From the NCBI RefSeq assembly GCF_000311865.1, contig NZ_HE978583.1, positions 49,688 through 81,933 on the forward strand: a stretch of DNA of 32,246 nucleotides, in the 5' to 3' direction. How positions within the stretch are numbered: position 1 is the first letter of the stretch; each line of letters opens with the position of its first letter. Under the pieces are notes generated by a model, which was given only the letters and a program-made list of their open reading frames with translations, made no database searches and was not told the DNA's origin. Below are positions 25,745 to 32,246 of the stretch, piece after piece. The position numbers and the translations under genes are program-made. The DNA comes from Peptoniphilus obesi ph1 (GTDB lineage Bacteria > Bacillota > Clostridia > Tissierellales > Peptoniphilaceae).

Positions 25745-26722
25745 TTATTTTTCTTTAATAGTTTGAGCAGCAGTTATTAGTCCAAGATAATATGCTTCAT
25801 CAGCAGTACAACCTCTTGATAAGTCATTAACTGGTGCATTTAAACCTTGTAGGATTGGTCCAATTGCCCTAAAGCCACCAAATCTTTGAGCTAATTTATA
25901 GCCAATATTTCCAGCATCAATTGATGGGAAAATAAATACATTTGCTTTTCCAGCAACTGGTGAACCAGGAGCCTTAATCTTTGCAACTTCTTCAACAAAA
26001 GCAGCATCAAATTGTAATTCTCCATCAACAACCATAGTTGGGTCAAGCCTTTTTGCAATTGTAACAGCATCTGCTACCTTATCAACTAATTCGTGGCTTG
26101 CAGATCCCTTACTTGAGAATGAAAGAAGAGCAATCTTTGGATCAATGCCAAATTCTCTTGCCATTTCATTAGATAAAACTGCAACCTCAGCCAAACCTTG
26201 TGAGTCAAGTTCAATATTAATAGCACAGTCAGCCATCAAATAAACTTCTTCTCCCCTTAGCATCAAGAAGGCACCACTAGTTCTTCTATAACCAGATTTA
26301 GTCTTGATAATTTGTAGAGCAGGTCTTACAGTTTCAGCAGTAGTGTGGATTGCACCAGAAACCATACCATCAGCCTTATTTGTATAAACTAACATAGTTC
26401 CAAAATAGTTTGGATCTATAATCAACCTATCAGCACCTTGGTCATCAAGTTTTCCCTTTCTTCTTTCTAATAGGGCAGCCTTTAATTCTGGTAAACCTTC
26501 ATAACTTGCAGGTTCAATAAAATTAAAATCATCTAAATTATAGCCAAGTTCATCAGCAGTCTTTTGAACTTCTTCTCTTTTTCCAAGAATTATAGGTCTT
26601 AGAAGATCATCATCTTGCAAATTTTTAACAGCAGTCATAATTCTCTTATCTTCGCCTTCTGGAAAAACTATAATAGGTTTTTCTTCTTTAATCTTTTCTT
26701 TTAATACTTTAAGTAAATCCAT
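25745..26722 (-). CDS. pta: Phosphate acetyltransferase
   Basis: Interconverts acetyl-CoA and acetyl phosphate; with acetate kinase it makes ATP during fermentation. The 325 residues match the short, catalytic-domain-only form typical of Firmicutes. Recognisable segments are IIVFPEGEDKRI near 18-29, the central DGMVSGAIHTTAETVRPALQ, and the C-terminal FIFPSIDAGNIGYKLAQRFG then AIGPILQGLNAPVNDLSRGC. The SD AGGAGG lies 8 bases from the ATG. It lies 22 bases after the MBL-fold gene, so the two are probably co-transcribed. Acetate kinase is not adjacent. Confidence 0.96.
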   Translation of the reverse strand: MDLLKVLKEKIKEEKPIIVFPEGEDKRIMTAVKNLQDDDLLRPIILGKREEVQKTADELGYNLDDFNFIEPASYEGLPELKAALLERRKGKLDDQGADRLIIDPNYFGTMLVYTNKADGMVSGAIHTTAETVRPALQIIKTKSGYRRTSGAFLMLRGEEVYLMADCAINIELDSQGLAEVAVLSNEMAREFGIDPKIALLSFSSKGSASHELVDKVADAVTIAKRLDPTMVVDGELQFDAAFVEEVAKIKAPGSPVAGKANVFIFPSIDAGNIGYKLAQRFGGFRAIGPILQGLNAPVNDLSRGCTADEAYYLGLITAAQTIKEK

Positions 26723-26744
26723 ACTTTCCTCCTATTAACAAATT

Positions 26745-27737
26745 TTATTTTTGAAAATAATGTAAGACCCCATCCCCATCTTTGTCAAGATAAGAAATTT
26801 TTTCTAAATATCTTAAGTGTTCTAAGTGAGCGTGAGCTTCCCCAACTGCAAACCATTTTTGTGAATCAGGAAAATCATCCCAACCCTTGGCCCTTATATC
26901 CCACTTCATCCTAATAGTTACATCCCTTGGAGTTAGTGGCCTATCATCAAGAGCATGATAAGCCTCATCTAATCTCTTTGAGTGGTGAGCAAAAATCTCA
27001 TCACACCTCTTATTTACATCCAAGACAAGGTCTCTGTGAGAAGAATACAAGTGTTTGATATTTAAATCCTTTACCTTTTTGACATTATTTAAATACTTGC
27101 CAAGTGGGTCCTTAAATTGAAAACCCCAAAACTGAATATTTGAAGTGATCTTATGTAAAATATGGTCGCCCCCAAATAAAATAGAATGTTTCTTATCATA
27201 CAGACCGCACATACCAGGAGTATGTCCGCAAAGGTCAATAATCTCAAAATCATAGTCAGCTATCTTTATATGCTCGCCAGGTCTTACAGGCCTATACTTA
27301 AAAGCCTCTCTCGTTCTAAATTTATACCCAGGATGATCATTAATATCTAAATTATCTACACCAAGTCCTTGAATATGAGAAAAATTTTTTATCCTCTTCC
27401 AATATTTTCCATCACGCTTTCTCATATCACCCATAAGCAGACCATCAAGCTCCGGCATAATAACCTCAGCCCCATTACTTTCAAAAAATCCAGCAAGACC
27501 AGAGTGATCTGAATGAAGATGAGTGATAAAAAGTTTAGTCTTCTTTAAATTTAAAGAAAGCTCATTTATATAATTTTTAGTATATTCTAAAACCTCTTCG
27601 GTATTAAAACCCGTATCAACAACAATAGCCTCATCCCCGTCCTTAATAATAAAAATATTAATAGACTTCAAAGGATTTCCCCTAAGAGGGATTATCGCCC
27701 TGTAAATATTATCATAAAGTTCATAAATTTCTTTCAT
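26745..27737 (-). CDS. MBL-fold metallo-hydrolase
   Basis: A 330-residue cytoplasmic metallo-beta-lactamase-fold hydrolase. The zinc motif HLHSDH is at 73-78, with further ligands suggested by the CGHTPGMCGLY histidine, the GGDH aspartate/histidine and the late SSHRD. An extra C-terminal domain of about 90 residues (from DEAYHALDDRPLTPRDVTIR) is helical and may be a winged-helix-like tail, as in RNase-independent hydrolases of this family that act on thioesters or lactones. The substrate is unknown. It is the first gene of a likely two-gene unit with pta (22-base gap), so a role near acyl-CoA or acyl-phosphate metabolism is possible but unproven. The SD AAGGAGG is well placed. Confidence 0.85.
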   Translation of the reverse strand: MKEIYELYDNIYRAIIPLRGNPLKSINIFIIKDGDEAIVVDTGFNTEEVLEYTKNYINELSLNLKKTKLFITHLHSDHSGLAGFFESNGAEVIMPELDGLLMGDMRKRDGKYWKRIKNFSHIQGLGVDNLDINDHPGYKFRTREAFKYRPVRPGEHIKIADYDFEIIDLCGHTPGMCGLYDKKHSILFGGDHILHKITSNIQFWGFQFKDPLGKYLNNVKKVKDLNIKHLYSSHRDLVLDVNKRCDEIFAHHSKRLDEAYHALDDRPLTPRDVTIRMKWDIRAKGWDDFPDSQKWFAVGEAHAHLEHLRYLEKISYLDKDGDGVLHYFQK

Positions 27738-27859
27738 AATTCCTCCTTAAGCATATTGTATAACAAAATTTGGGTAAATATAAAAAAGCACTATTCTATA
27801 TATTTATACATTTGCATTGTGAAATTAAAACATTTATTATTTAATAAAGAGGTGATTTA

Positions 27860-29191
27860 ATGAAAAAGCAAGTATTTGTCTTGGGTCTTCTTATTTCTAG
27901 CCTGCCAAGTCTAGCATTTGCAAAAGACTATAAAGACATAAGCAATCACTGGGCAAATCCCTACATAAAAGAAATAGACCAGATGCAATTAATCAACGGC
28001 TACCAAGACGATAGTTTTAGACCAGATGAGAATTTAAAAAAATCACACATCTATAAAATCGTAAACAGGATCTTCCACTTTACAGAAAAAGATCAAGAAG
28101 CATTTAAAAATCTTCCAAAAGACCTTTGGTACCTAGATGAATTAAAAATTGCAGCTAAAGCAGCCTACATAGAAGGATCCGATGACTTCACAGACCAAGA
28201 TATAACAAGACTAGAATTTATAAACATCTTGGGATCACTCTACGGACTCAATAAAGAAAACATAGATTATACATACTTTACCGACACAGATAATTTAAAT
28301 GAAAAATCAAAAATTTATCTCGGCAACCTCCTAAAAGATGGAGTAATAAGCGGATTTACAGACTTTGAATTTAAGCCAGATAAAACCATGACAAGAGCAG
28401 AAGCATCAAAAATAATAAGCCTATCCATAAAAAAATACGGCAGGGATGCAAAAGCCTATAAGGAAAATCTGGAAAAAGAAAAAATAATAGATGAAGAATA
28501 CGAAAAACTAAAAAAAGACCTAGAAGAAGCAATAAAAGAAGCAGAAAAACTAGATCCAAAAAGATTTTCCCCAGACTCAATAATAGAACTAAACTCAAAA
28601 GTTCTAGCTGGAAAACAAATCTTAAACAACAATAATTTAAATGAAAATCCAAGCAAATATATAGATAAAGAAGAAATAAACTTTAGAATAAAAAAAGCAA
28701 TCGAAGAAATAGAAGAAGCAAAAAGATCTTTGGTCTATCAAACATCAGATGCAAGACTCTATATAAAATCTTTTGATGCAAAAGGAAATAGCCTAGAAGC
28801 AGAATACACAATCAACAAAAAGCCTTTTAAATCAGGCGACCCACTTGCCCCTGGCGACTACCTGCTAGAAGCAAGATCAAAAACAAATAAACAAACATCA
28901 AGCTATATCCACATAGGAAACGAAGACAAAACAATAACAATAAACTTCGACGAAGACGACTACCTGGGAGACAAAAATCTAAGCCTAAAAATAGGCTCAA
29001 ACCTATCCTCCCCACAAGGATTCATCTTTAAGAAAAATGATAGAGTCGAAATACAAATAGAAGAACCATTTGGAAAAGAAATAGACTACCTATTAATCAA
29101 TGGAAAGAAAAAAGAAGTCCTATCAGAAACATTCATCTTCTTGATAAAAGAAGATACAGAAGTTAGGGCAGTGTTTAAGGATAAGATTTAA
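27860..29191 (+). CDS. SLH-domain cell-surface protein
   Basis: A 443-residue exported protein. Signal peptide residues 1-21 (cut after AFA) lead into three S-layer homology domains: about 22-75 (KDISNHWANPYIKEIDQMQL), 82-130 (LPKDLWYLDELKIAAKAAYI) and 136-193 (YFTDTDNLNEKSKIYLGNLL). SLH domains anchor proteins to pyruvylated wall polysaccharide. Residues ~200-295 are lysine/glutamate-rich helix, like FIVAR or coiled-coil spacers of Gram-positive adhesins. The C-terminal 150 residues look beta-rich and of unknown role. The SD is GAGGTG; a possible promoter is TTGCAT-17-TATTAT at 27812-27840, which would leave a very short leader. Its own terminator follows. Confidence 0.9.
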   Translation: MKKQVFVLGLLISSLPSLAFAKDYKDISNHWANPYIKEIDQMQLINGYQDDSFRPDENLKKSHIYKIVNRIFHFTEKDQEAFKNLPKDLWYLDELKIAAKAAYIEGSDDFTDQDITRLEFINILGSLYGLNKENIDYTYFTDTDNLNEKSKIYLGNLLKDGVISGFTDFEFKPDKTMTRAEASKIISLSIKKYGRDAKAYKENLEKEKIIDEEYEKLKKDLEEAIKEAEKLDPKRFSPDSIIELNSKVLAGKQILNNNNLNENPSKYIDKEEINFRIKKAIEEIEEAKRSLVYQTSDARLYIKSFDAKGNSLEAEYTINKKPFKSGDPLAPGDYLLEARSKTNKQTSSYIHIGNEDKTITINFDEDDYLGDKNLSLKIGSNLSSPQGFIFKKNDRVEIQIEEPFGKEIDYLLINGKKKEVLSETFIFLIKEDTEVRAVFKDKI

Positions 29192-29196
29192 AGAAT

Positions 29197-29228
29197 GAAG
29201 ATGCTACTGAAAAGTAGCTTCTTTTTTT
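29197..29228 (+). terminator. Terminator of the SLH protein gene
   Basis: GAAG-AT-GCTACT pairs with AGTAGC-TTC across a GAAA tetraloop, then seven Ts. Confidence 0.9.
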
Positions 29229-29289
29229 ATTTTTTTCTTAAAGTCCAAAGTTAGTTTTTAATTACAAATTTTATTTGGTATTTCTACAT

Positions 29290-29400
29290 TGCTTCTTTTT
29301 ATCGAAACCTATCGTTTAAATCCCAACTTTATCATCATCTGAAAATAAATTTATTTAGGAGGGAAAATTAGGACGTTCCGAGCGTCCTTTTTCCCTCCTA
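29290..29400 (+). repeat. Partial third copy of the hairpin element, ending in a long hairpin
   Basis: Bases ~29298-29380 match 31615-31698 directly, and 29941-30025 in inverted orientation, through a shared core from ATCGAAA to AGGACGTTCCG. Here the core ends in its own hairpin (29356-29400): 12 bp TAGGAGGGAAAA / TTTTCCCTCCTA, a 2-base bulge and 6 bp AGGACG / CGTCCT. No reading frame crosses it. Confidence 0.8.
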
Positions 29401-29437
29401 TGACCTCCCTTTTACACCTTGACAGTTCTGCATGTAG

Positions 29438-30052
29438 AAAAAAATTGATTATACTAGAAATCCAAAACACTTCCTATCAAACTGTTGGATTTCCTTAACG
29501 TATAATCAATTTTTTTCTTCTATAAATGTCTGACGGCTTATTTAATCGTGAATAGTAATAAATCAGTTGGAGGAATGAGCAAAAAGCAAAGACATCCGTT
29601 AAAAAAATTTTGTGTTTGAGCGAAGCGAGTTCGAAATTTTTAGGATGTCTGCTTTTTGTAATATGTTGAAATAATAAATAACTTAAATCATCCAATAGAT
29701 TTTAGAAACAGATGAGTAAAGCGTTAGGGATTATCGAGAGGGGTTAAGGGGAGAGATTAAAGGGCGAATCGCAACGCCCTTATCTCTCCCCTTTAAGAAA
29801 ATTTTGAAATAAATATTTTGTCTGTGAAATGATGTTATGAAATATAAAAATAAAAAATATATAAATTAAAAATTTATAATAAACTTAGATTTAACAGATA
29901 TGTTTATACATAAATAAATATAGAAAAAGAGAGAAAATATCGGAACATCCTAATTTTCTCCCCTAAATAATTTAAATTTGAAATTTATAGAAAAATTGTG
30001 ATTTGAACTATATCTTTCGATATAAAGAAGTAAAATATAAACACAAAACAAC
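29438..30052. repeat. Inverted hairpin-rich block, left copy
   Basis: About 615 non-coding bases that match 31591-32246 in reverse orientation. It is a chain of hairpins: 29438-29516 (17-bp arms ending GATTATAC, inner AAATCCAA/TTGGATTT), 29581-29657 (AAAAAGC + AGACATCC arms, inner AAAAATTT/AAATTTTT), 29746-29793 (12-bp AAGGGGAGAGAT arms + AGGGCG/CGCCCT), 29931-29960 (GAGAAAAT/ATTTTCTC) and 30009-30024 (TATATC/GATATA). No transposase or other credible gene is present. Confidence 0.85.
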
Positions 30053-30114
30053 TTTTAAATTGAAAAACAAGTATATACCTAAAAATAAAAAAAGAAAAAA
30101 ATAATCCTTTTAAA

Positions 30115-31422
30115 CTAAAGTCCCAAGACATTGAAATAAAAATATGATAAAGGAGTCGCAATAATAATTGTAAGCAAAACTCTTTCATACCAAATAATTA
30201 CAAAATCCTTAAAAGTTAAAGGAATATTAGTTGCCATAATAACAGGAATTGAAGCTGAGAAAAATAATATTTCTGAAACAACAACAATACCAATGACAAA
30301 CCTAGAAATAAAATCTGCATTAGCCATAGGAATTACCGGCAAAAACATCTCAATCAAAGACATAGATAAAGACTTTGAAACCAGCATAGCATCCTCAAAA
30401 CCAAGAAGCTTTGTAAAAGGGTAGAATATTATGCCAGTATATTCAAAAAATGGAGTAAATCTCGCAAGAATAAGACCGAGAGTACCAATCGCCATAAGAG
30501 ACGGAGCTATATTTAAAGCAAGCCTAATACCATCAGCAAAATTATCCTTTATATTATCCAAAAGATCAGGTGCATTCATTGATTTTTCAATTGCAAGTTC
30601 CTTAGCAACCTTAAACTTATCACTTTTGACTTCCTTTTCTCTCTTTCCCTCTTGACCTTCATAAAAAGTATCAGGCTTAGAAGCAAGAGGATATATCCTA
30701 GCAGTAATTGCAGTAACTAAAAAAGTAATTGCAAAAGCTGTAAAGAAATATAATAGCCAGTGACTTTGTAAAAACCCAAGATTATCAGCAATAACAATCA
30801 TAAAAGTTGCAGACACAGTCGCAAAACCAGACCCTATAATACAAGCCTCTCTATCAGTATAGTAACCACGAGTATAAACCTTATTTGTAATCATAAGAGC
30901 AATAGAATAAGATCCAACAAAAGAAGTTACAGCCTCAATCGCAGAACGACCAGGAGTATTAAAAAGTGGTCTCATAATCGGTCTCATATAAACACCAATA
31001 AATTCCATAAGCCCGTAAGAAGTAATAAAAGCAAGAAAAATTGAACCAACAGGCACAATAGTACAAACATTAAGCACGACATTATTTATAATAAAAGGAA
31101 GCATATCCTCTTCTAACATCGATGCAGGCCCAATCTTAAACACACCCATGATAATAAAAGGTAGAGCTATAAGATTTAAGAAAGCAAGAAAAGTCTTAAC
31201 CTTTGATTTCTTAAAAGACTTAGTTACAAAAGGCATGACCACCCCAATAACAACAAGAGCCAAAGGATATATAAGATTATAAAATGGAATCTTATATATT
31301 AAAGTTAGCAAATGATCAATCGGGATACTGTTTCTTCCAGCAATTTTTATCGGCACAAAAAACATAAATGCACCAATTAAGCTATATACGACAAATTGAG
31401 TCCAAGCTTTTTTCTCAGTCAT
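30115..31422 (-). CDS. YjiH family (nucleoside-recognition/Gate domain) membrane protein
   Basis: A 435-residue polytopic membrane protein with about ten hydrophobic segments. It matches the YjiH family, which carries the Gate domain named from nucleoside transporters and spore maturation proteins. Clues are the VTSFVGSYSIALMITNKVY and GFATVSATFMIVIADNLG segments, a charged central loop (YEGQEGKREKEVKSDKF), and the late FLPVIPMANADFISRFVIG. The function of the family is unknown; transport is likely. The SD GGGAGG precedes the ATG. It is the only gene between the two inverted hairpin-rich blocks. No clear terminator follows; the block hairpins may serve. Confidence 0.85.
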   Translation of the reverse strand: MTEKKAWTQFVVYSLIGAFMFFVPIKIAGRNSIPIDHLLTLIYKIPFYNLIYPLALVVIGVVMPFVTKSFKKSKVKTFLAFLNLIALPFIIMGVFKIGPASMLEEDMLPFIINNVVLNVCTIVPVGSIFLAFITSYGLMEFIGVYMRPIMRPLFNTPGRSAIEAVTSFVGSYSIALMITNKVYTRGYYTDREACIIGSGFATVSATFMIVIADNLGFLQSHWLLYFFTAFAITFLVTAITARIYPLASKPDTFYEGQEGKREKEVKSDKFKVAKELAIEKSMNAPDLLDNIKDNFADGIRLALNIAPSLMAIGTLGLILARFTPFFEYTGIIFYPFTKLLGFEDAMLVSKSLSMSLIEMFLPVIPMANADFISRFVIGIVVVSEILFFSASIPVIMATNIPLTFKDFVIIWYERVLLTIIIATPLSYFYFNVLGL

Positions 31423-31590
31423 AAATTTCCTCCCAAGTATATTTTTACTAATATTTTTTTATTTGTATATTTTTAATGATACCCAAGAGGGTTAAATTTT
31501 TATAAAAAATTTGTAAATAATTTTTTAATTATATTTTTAATTTTAATTTTTGATTTCTTATATTTCAATTTGTTCTTTATTTGCAAATTT
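31423..31590. other. Upstream region of the YjiH-family gene
   Basis: 168 very AT-rich bases between the gene start and the right inverted block. I could not single out a promoter. The inner end of the block at 31591 could carry one. Confidence 0.4.
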
Positions 31591-32246
31591 ATTTTGTGTT
31601 TCAGTTTTACATTTTTATATCGAAAGATACCGTTCAAATCCCAGCTTTATCATTATCTAAAAATAAATTTATTTAGGAGGGAAAATTAGGACGTTCCGAT
31701 ATTTTCTCTCTTTTTCATATTTATTTATGTATAAGCATATCTGTTAAATCTAAGCTTATTATAAATTTCTAATTTTATAATTTTAAAGTTTTTATATTCA
31801 ATTACTTTTATTTCCTAAACAAGATATTTAATTCAATTCTTTTATAAAGGGGAGAGATAAGGGCGTTGCGATTCGAACCGTAGATAGTTTCCAAGCAAAG
31901 CTTGGACTATCCTGATATGAGACCTGCTACAAAATCAAAGATTTTGGCTAGGGCTTCACCTTTAATCTCTCCCCTTAACCCCTCTCTGTAATCCCTAACG
32001 CTTTACACATCTGTTTCTAAAGTGTATTAGATGATTTAAATTTATTAAATATTTCAAGACATTACAAAAAGCAGACATCCTAAAAATTTCGAACTCGCTT
32101 CGCTCAAACACAAAATTTTTTTAACGGATGTCTTTGCTTTTTGATTATTACCCCAACTTATTTATTACTATTCACGATAAGAATTGCCGTCAGCTAACAT
32201 TAGAAGAAAAAAATTGATTATACGTTAAGGAAATCCAACAGTTTGA
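31591..32246. repeat. Inverted hairpin-rich block, right copy (runs to window edge)
   Basis: This is the reverse partner of 29438-30052, cut by the window end inside the outermost hairpin (32203-32246 matches 29471-29519 reversed). Equivalent hairpins lie at 31678-31710, 31847-31976 and 32066-32142. Most of the block aligns with scattered substitutions and small indels; the hairpin arms are best conserved. The hairpin at 31847-31976 has an extra ~83 bases in its loop compared with the left copy. Confidence 0.85.
31876..31958. other. Structured ~83-base insertion inside the right block
   Basis: Absent from the left block at 29760-29768. It contains two perfect stems with AAA loops: GATAGT-TT-CCAAGC / GCTTGG-ACTATC (31883-31911) and CAAAATC / GATTTTG (31930-31946). 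The flanks CG and CC are common to both copies, with no clear target-site duplication. Confidence 0.7.

Noticed and set aside
28371-28656. Overlapping leucine- and phenylalanine-rich minus strand frames
   Set aside because: These are complements of the lysine/glutamate-rich helix of the SLH protein.
29495-29695. 66-codon minus strand reading frame within the left hairpin block
   Set aside because: It runs through two inverted-repeat hairpins, has no SD, and the conserved features there are stems rather than codons.
31847-31976. tRNA-like signals: 7-bp GGGGAGA/TCTCCCC ends and a GGTTCGAATC T-arm-like motif on the minus strand
   Set aside because: No proper D arm, the candidate anticodon loop lacks U33, and the segment is too long between arms. 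The outer stem is the element's own hairpin, also present in the left copy without the T-arm motif.
29290-32246. CRISPR array
   Set aside because: The repeats are long, few, inverted and not regularly spaced; there are no spacers and no cas genes.

Overview
The window comes from a low-GC, Gram-positive anaerobe. Most of it is very AT-rich, with strong AGGAGG-type ribosome binding sites and short U-tailed terminators. The gene set (histidine ammonia-lyase with a YuiF-type permease, thiT behind a TPP riboswitch, YitT, SLH and copper-amine-oxidase stalk proteins, long B. subtilis-like S12) fits a member of the Peptoniphilaceae/Tissierellia such as Anaerococcus or a relative. That placement is inference; no database was searched.

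Bases 1-14,419 are read leftward and hold the transcription and translation core: rpoB, rpoC, then, after a gap, an L7Ae-like protein gene, rpsL, rpsG, fusA and the 5' part of tuf. Between rpoC and the str operon lies a cluster of exported proteins: a stalk-domain protein, a secreted protein, and two tandemly duplicated lipoproteins. The last three share a repeated ~55-residue module that I do not recognise. The core operons carry several candidate RNA control structures: leader hairpins before rpoB and before the L7Ae-like gene, a long fold between rpsL and rpsG, and a hairpin that pairs the rpoC Shine-Dalgarno with its TTG start.

Bases 14,420-20,617 (leftward) hold a small membrane protein, a 3-hydroxyacyl-CoA dehydrogenase whose base composition is clearly richer in GC than its neighbours, a YitT-family membrane protein, and a permease-hutH pair likely to import histidine and deaminate it. 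The permease leader has mutually exclusive hairpins. Two diverged copies of a ~74-base repeat bracket the small membrane gene and the dehydrogenase.

Bases 21,185-25,669 (rightward) hold a large BTAD/AAA/TPR regulator with a good promoter, a TPP riboswitch, thiT and a lipoprotein. Bases 25,745-27,737 (leftward) hold an MBL-fold hydrolase and pta, probably co-transcribed. An SLH-domain cell-surface protein follows on the + strand.

Bases 29,290-32,246 are the most unusual part. Two inverted, ~0.6 kb, non-coding blocks made of consecutive long hairpins flank a single YjiH-family membrane protein gene. A third partial copy lies just to the left, and one block carries an ~83-base structured insertion in a hairpin loop. 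No transposase is visible. This looks like an undescribed hairpin-rich repeat element, possibly mobilised in trans.
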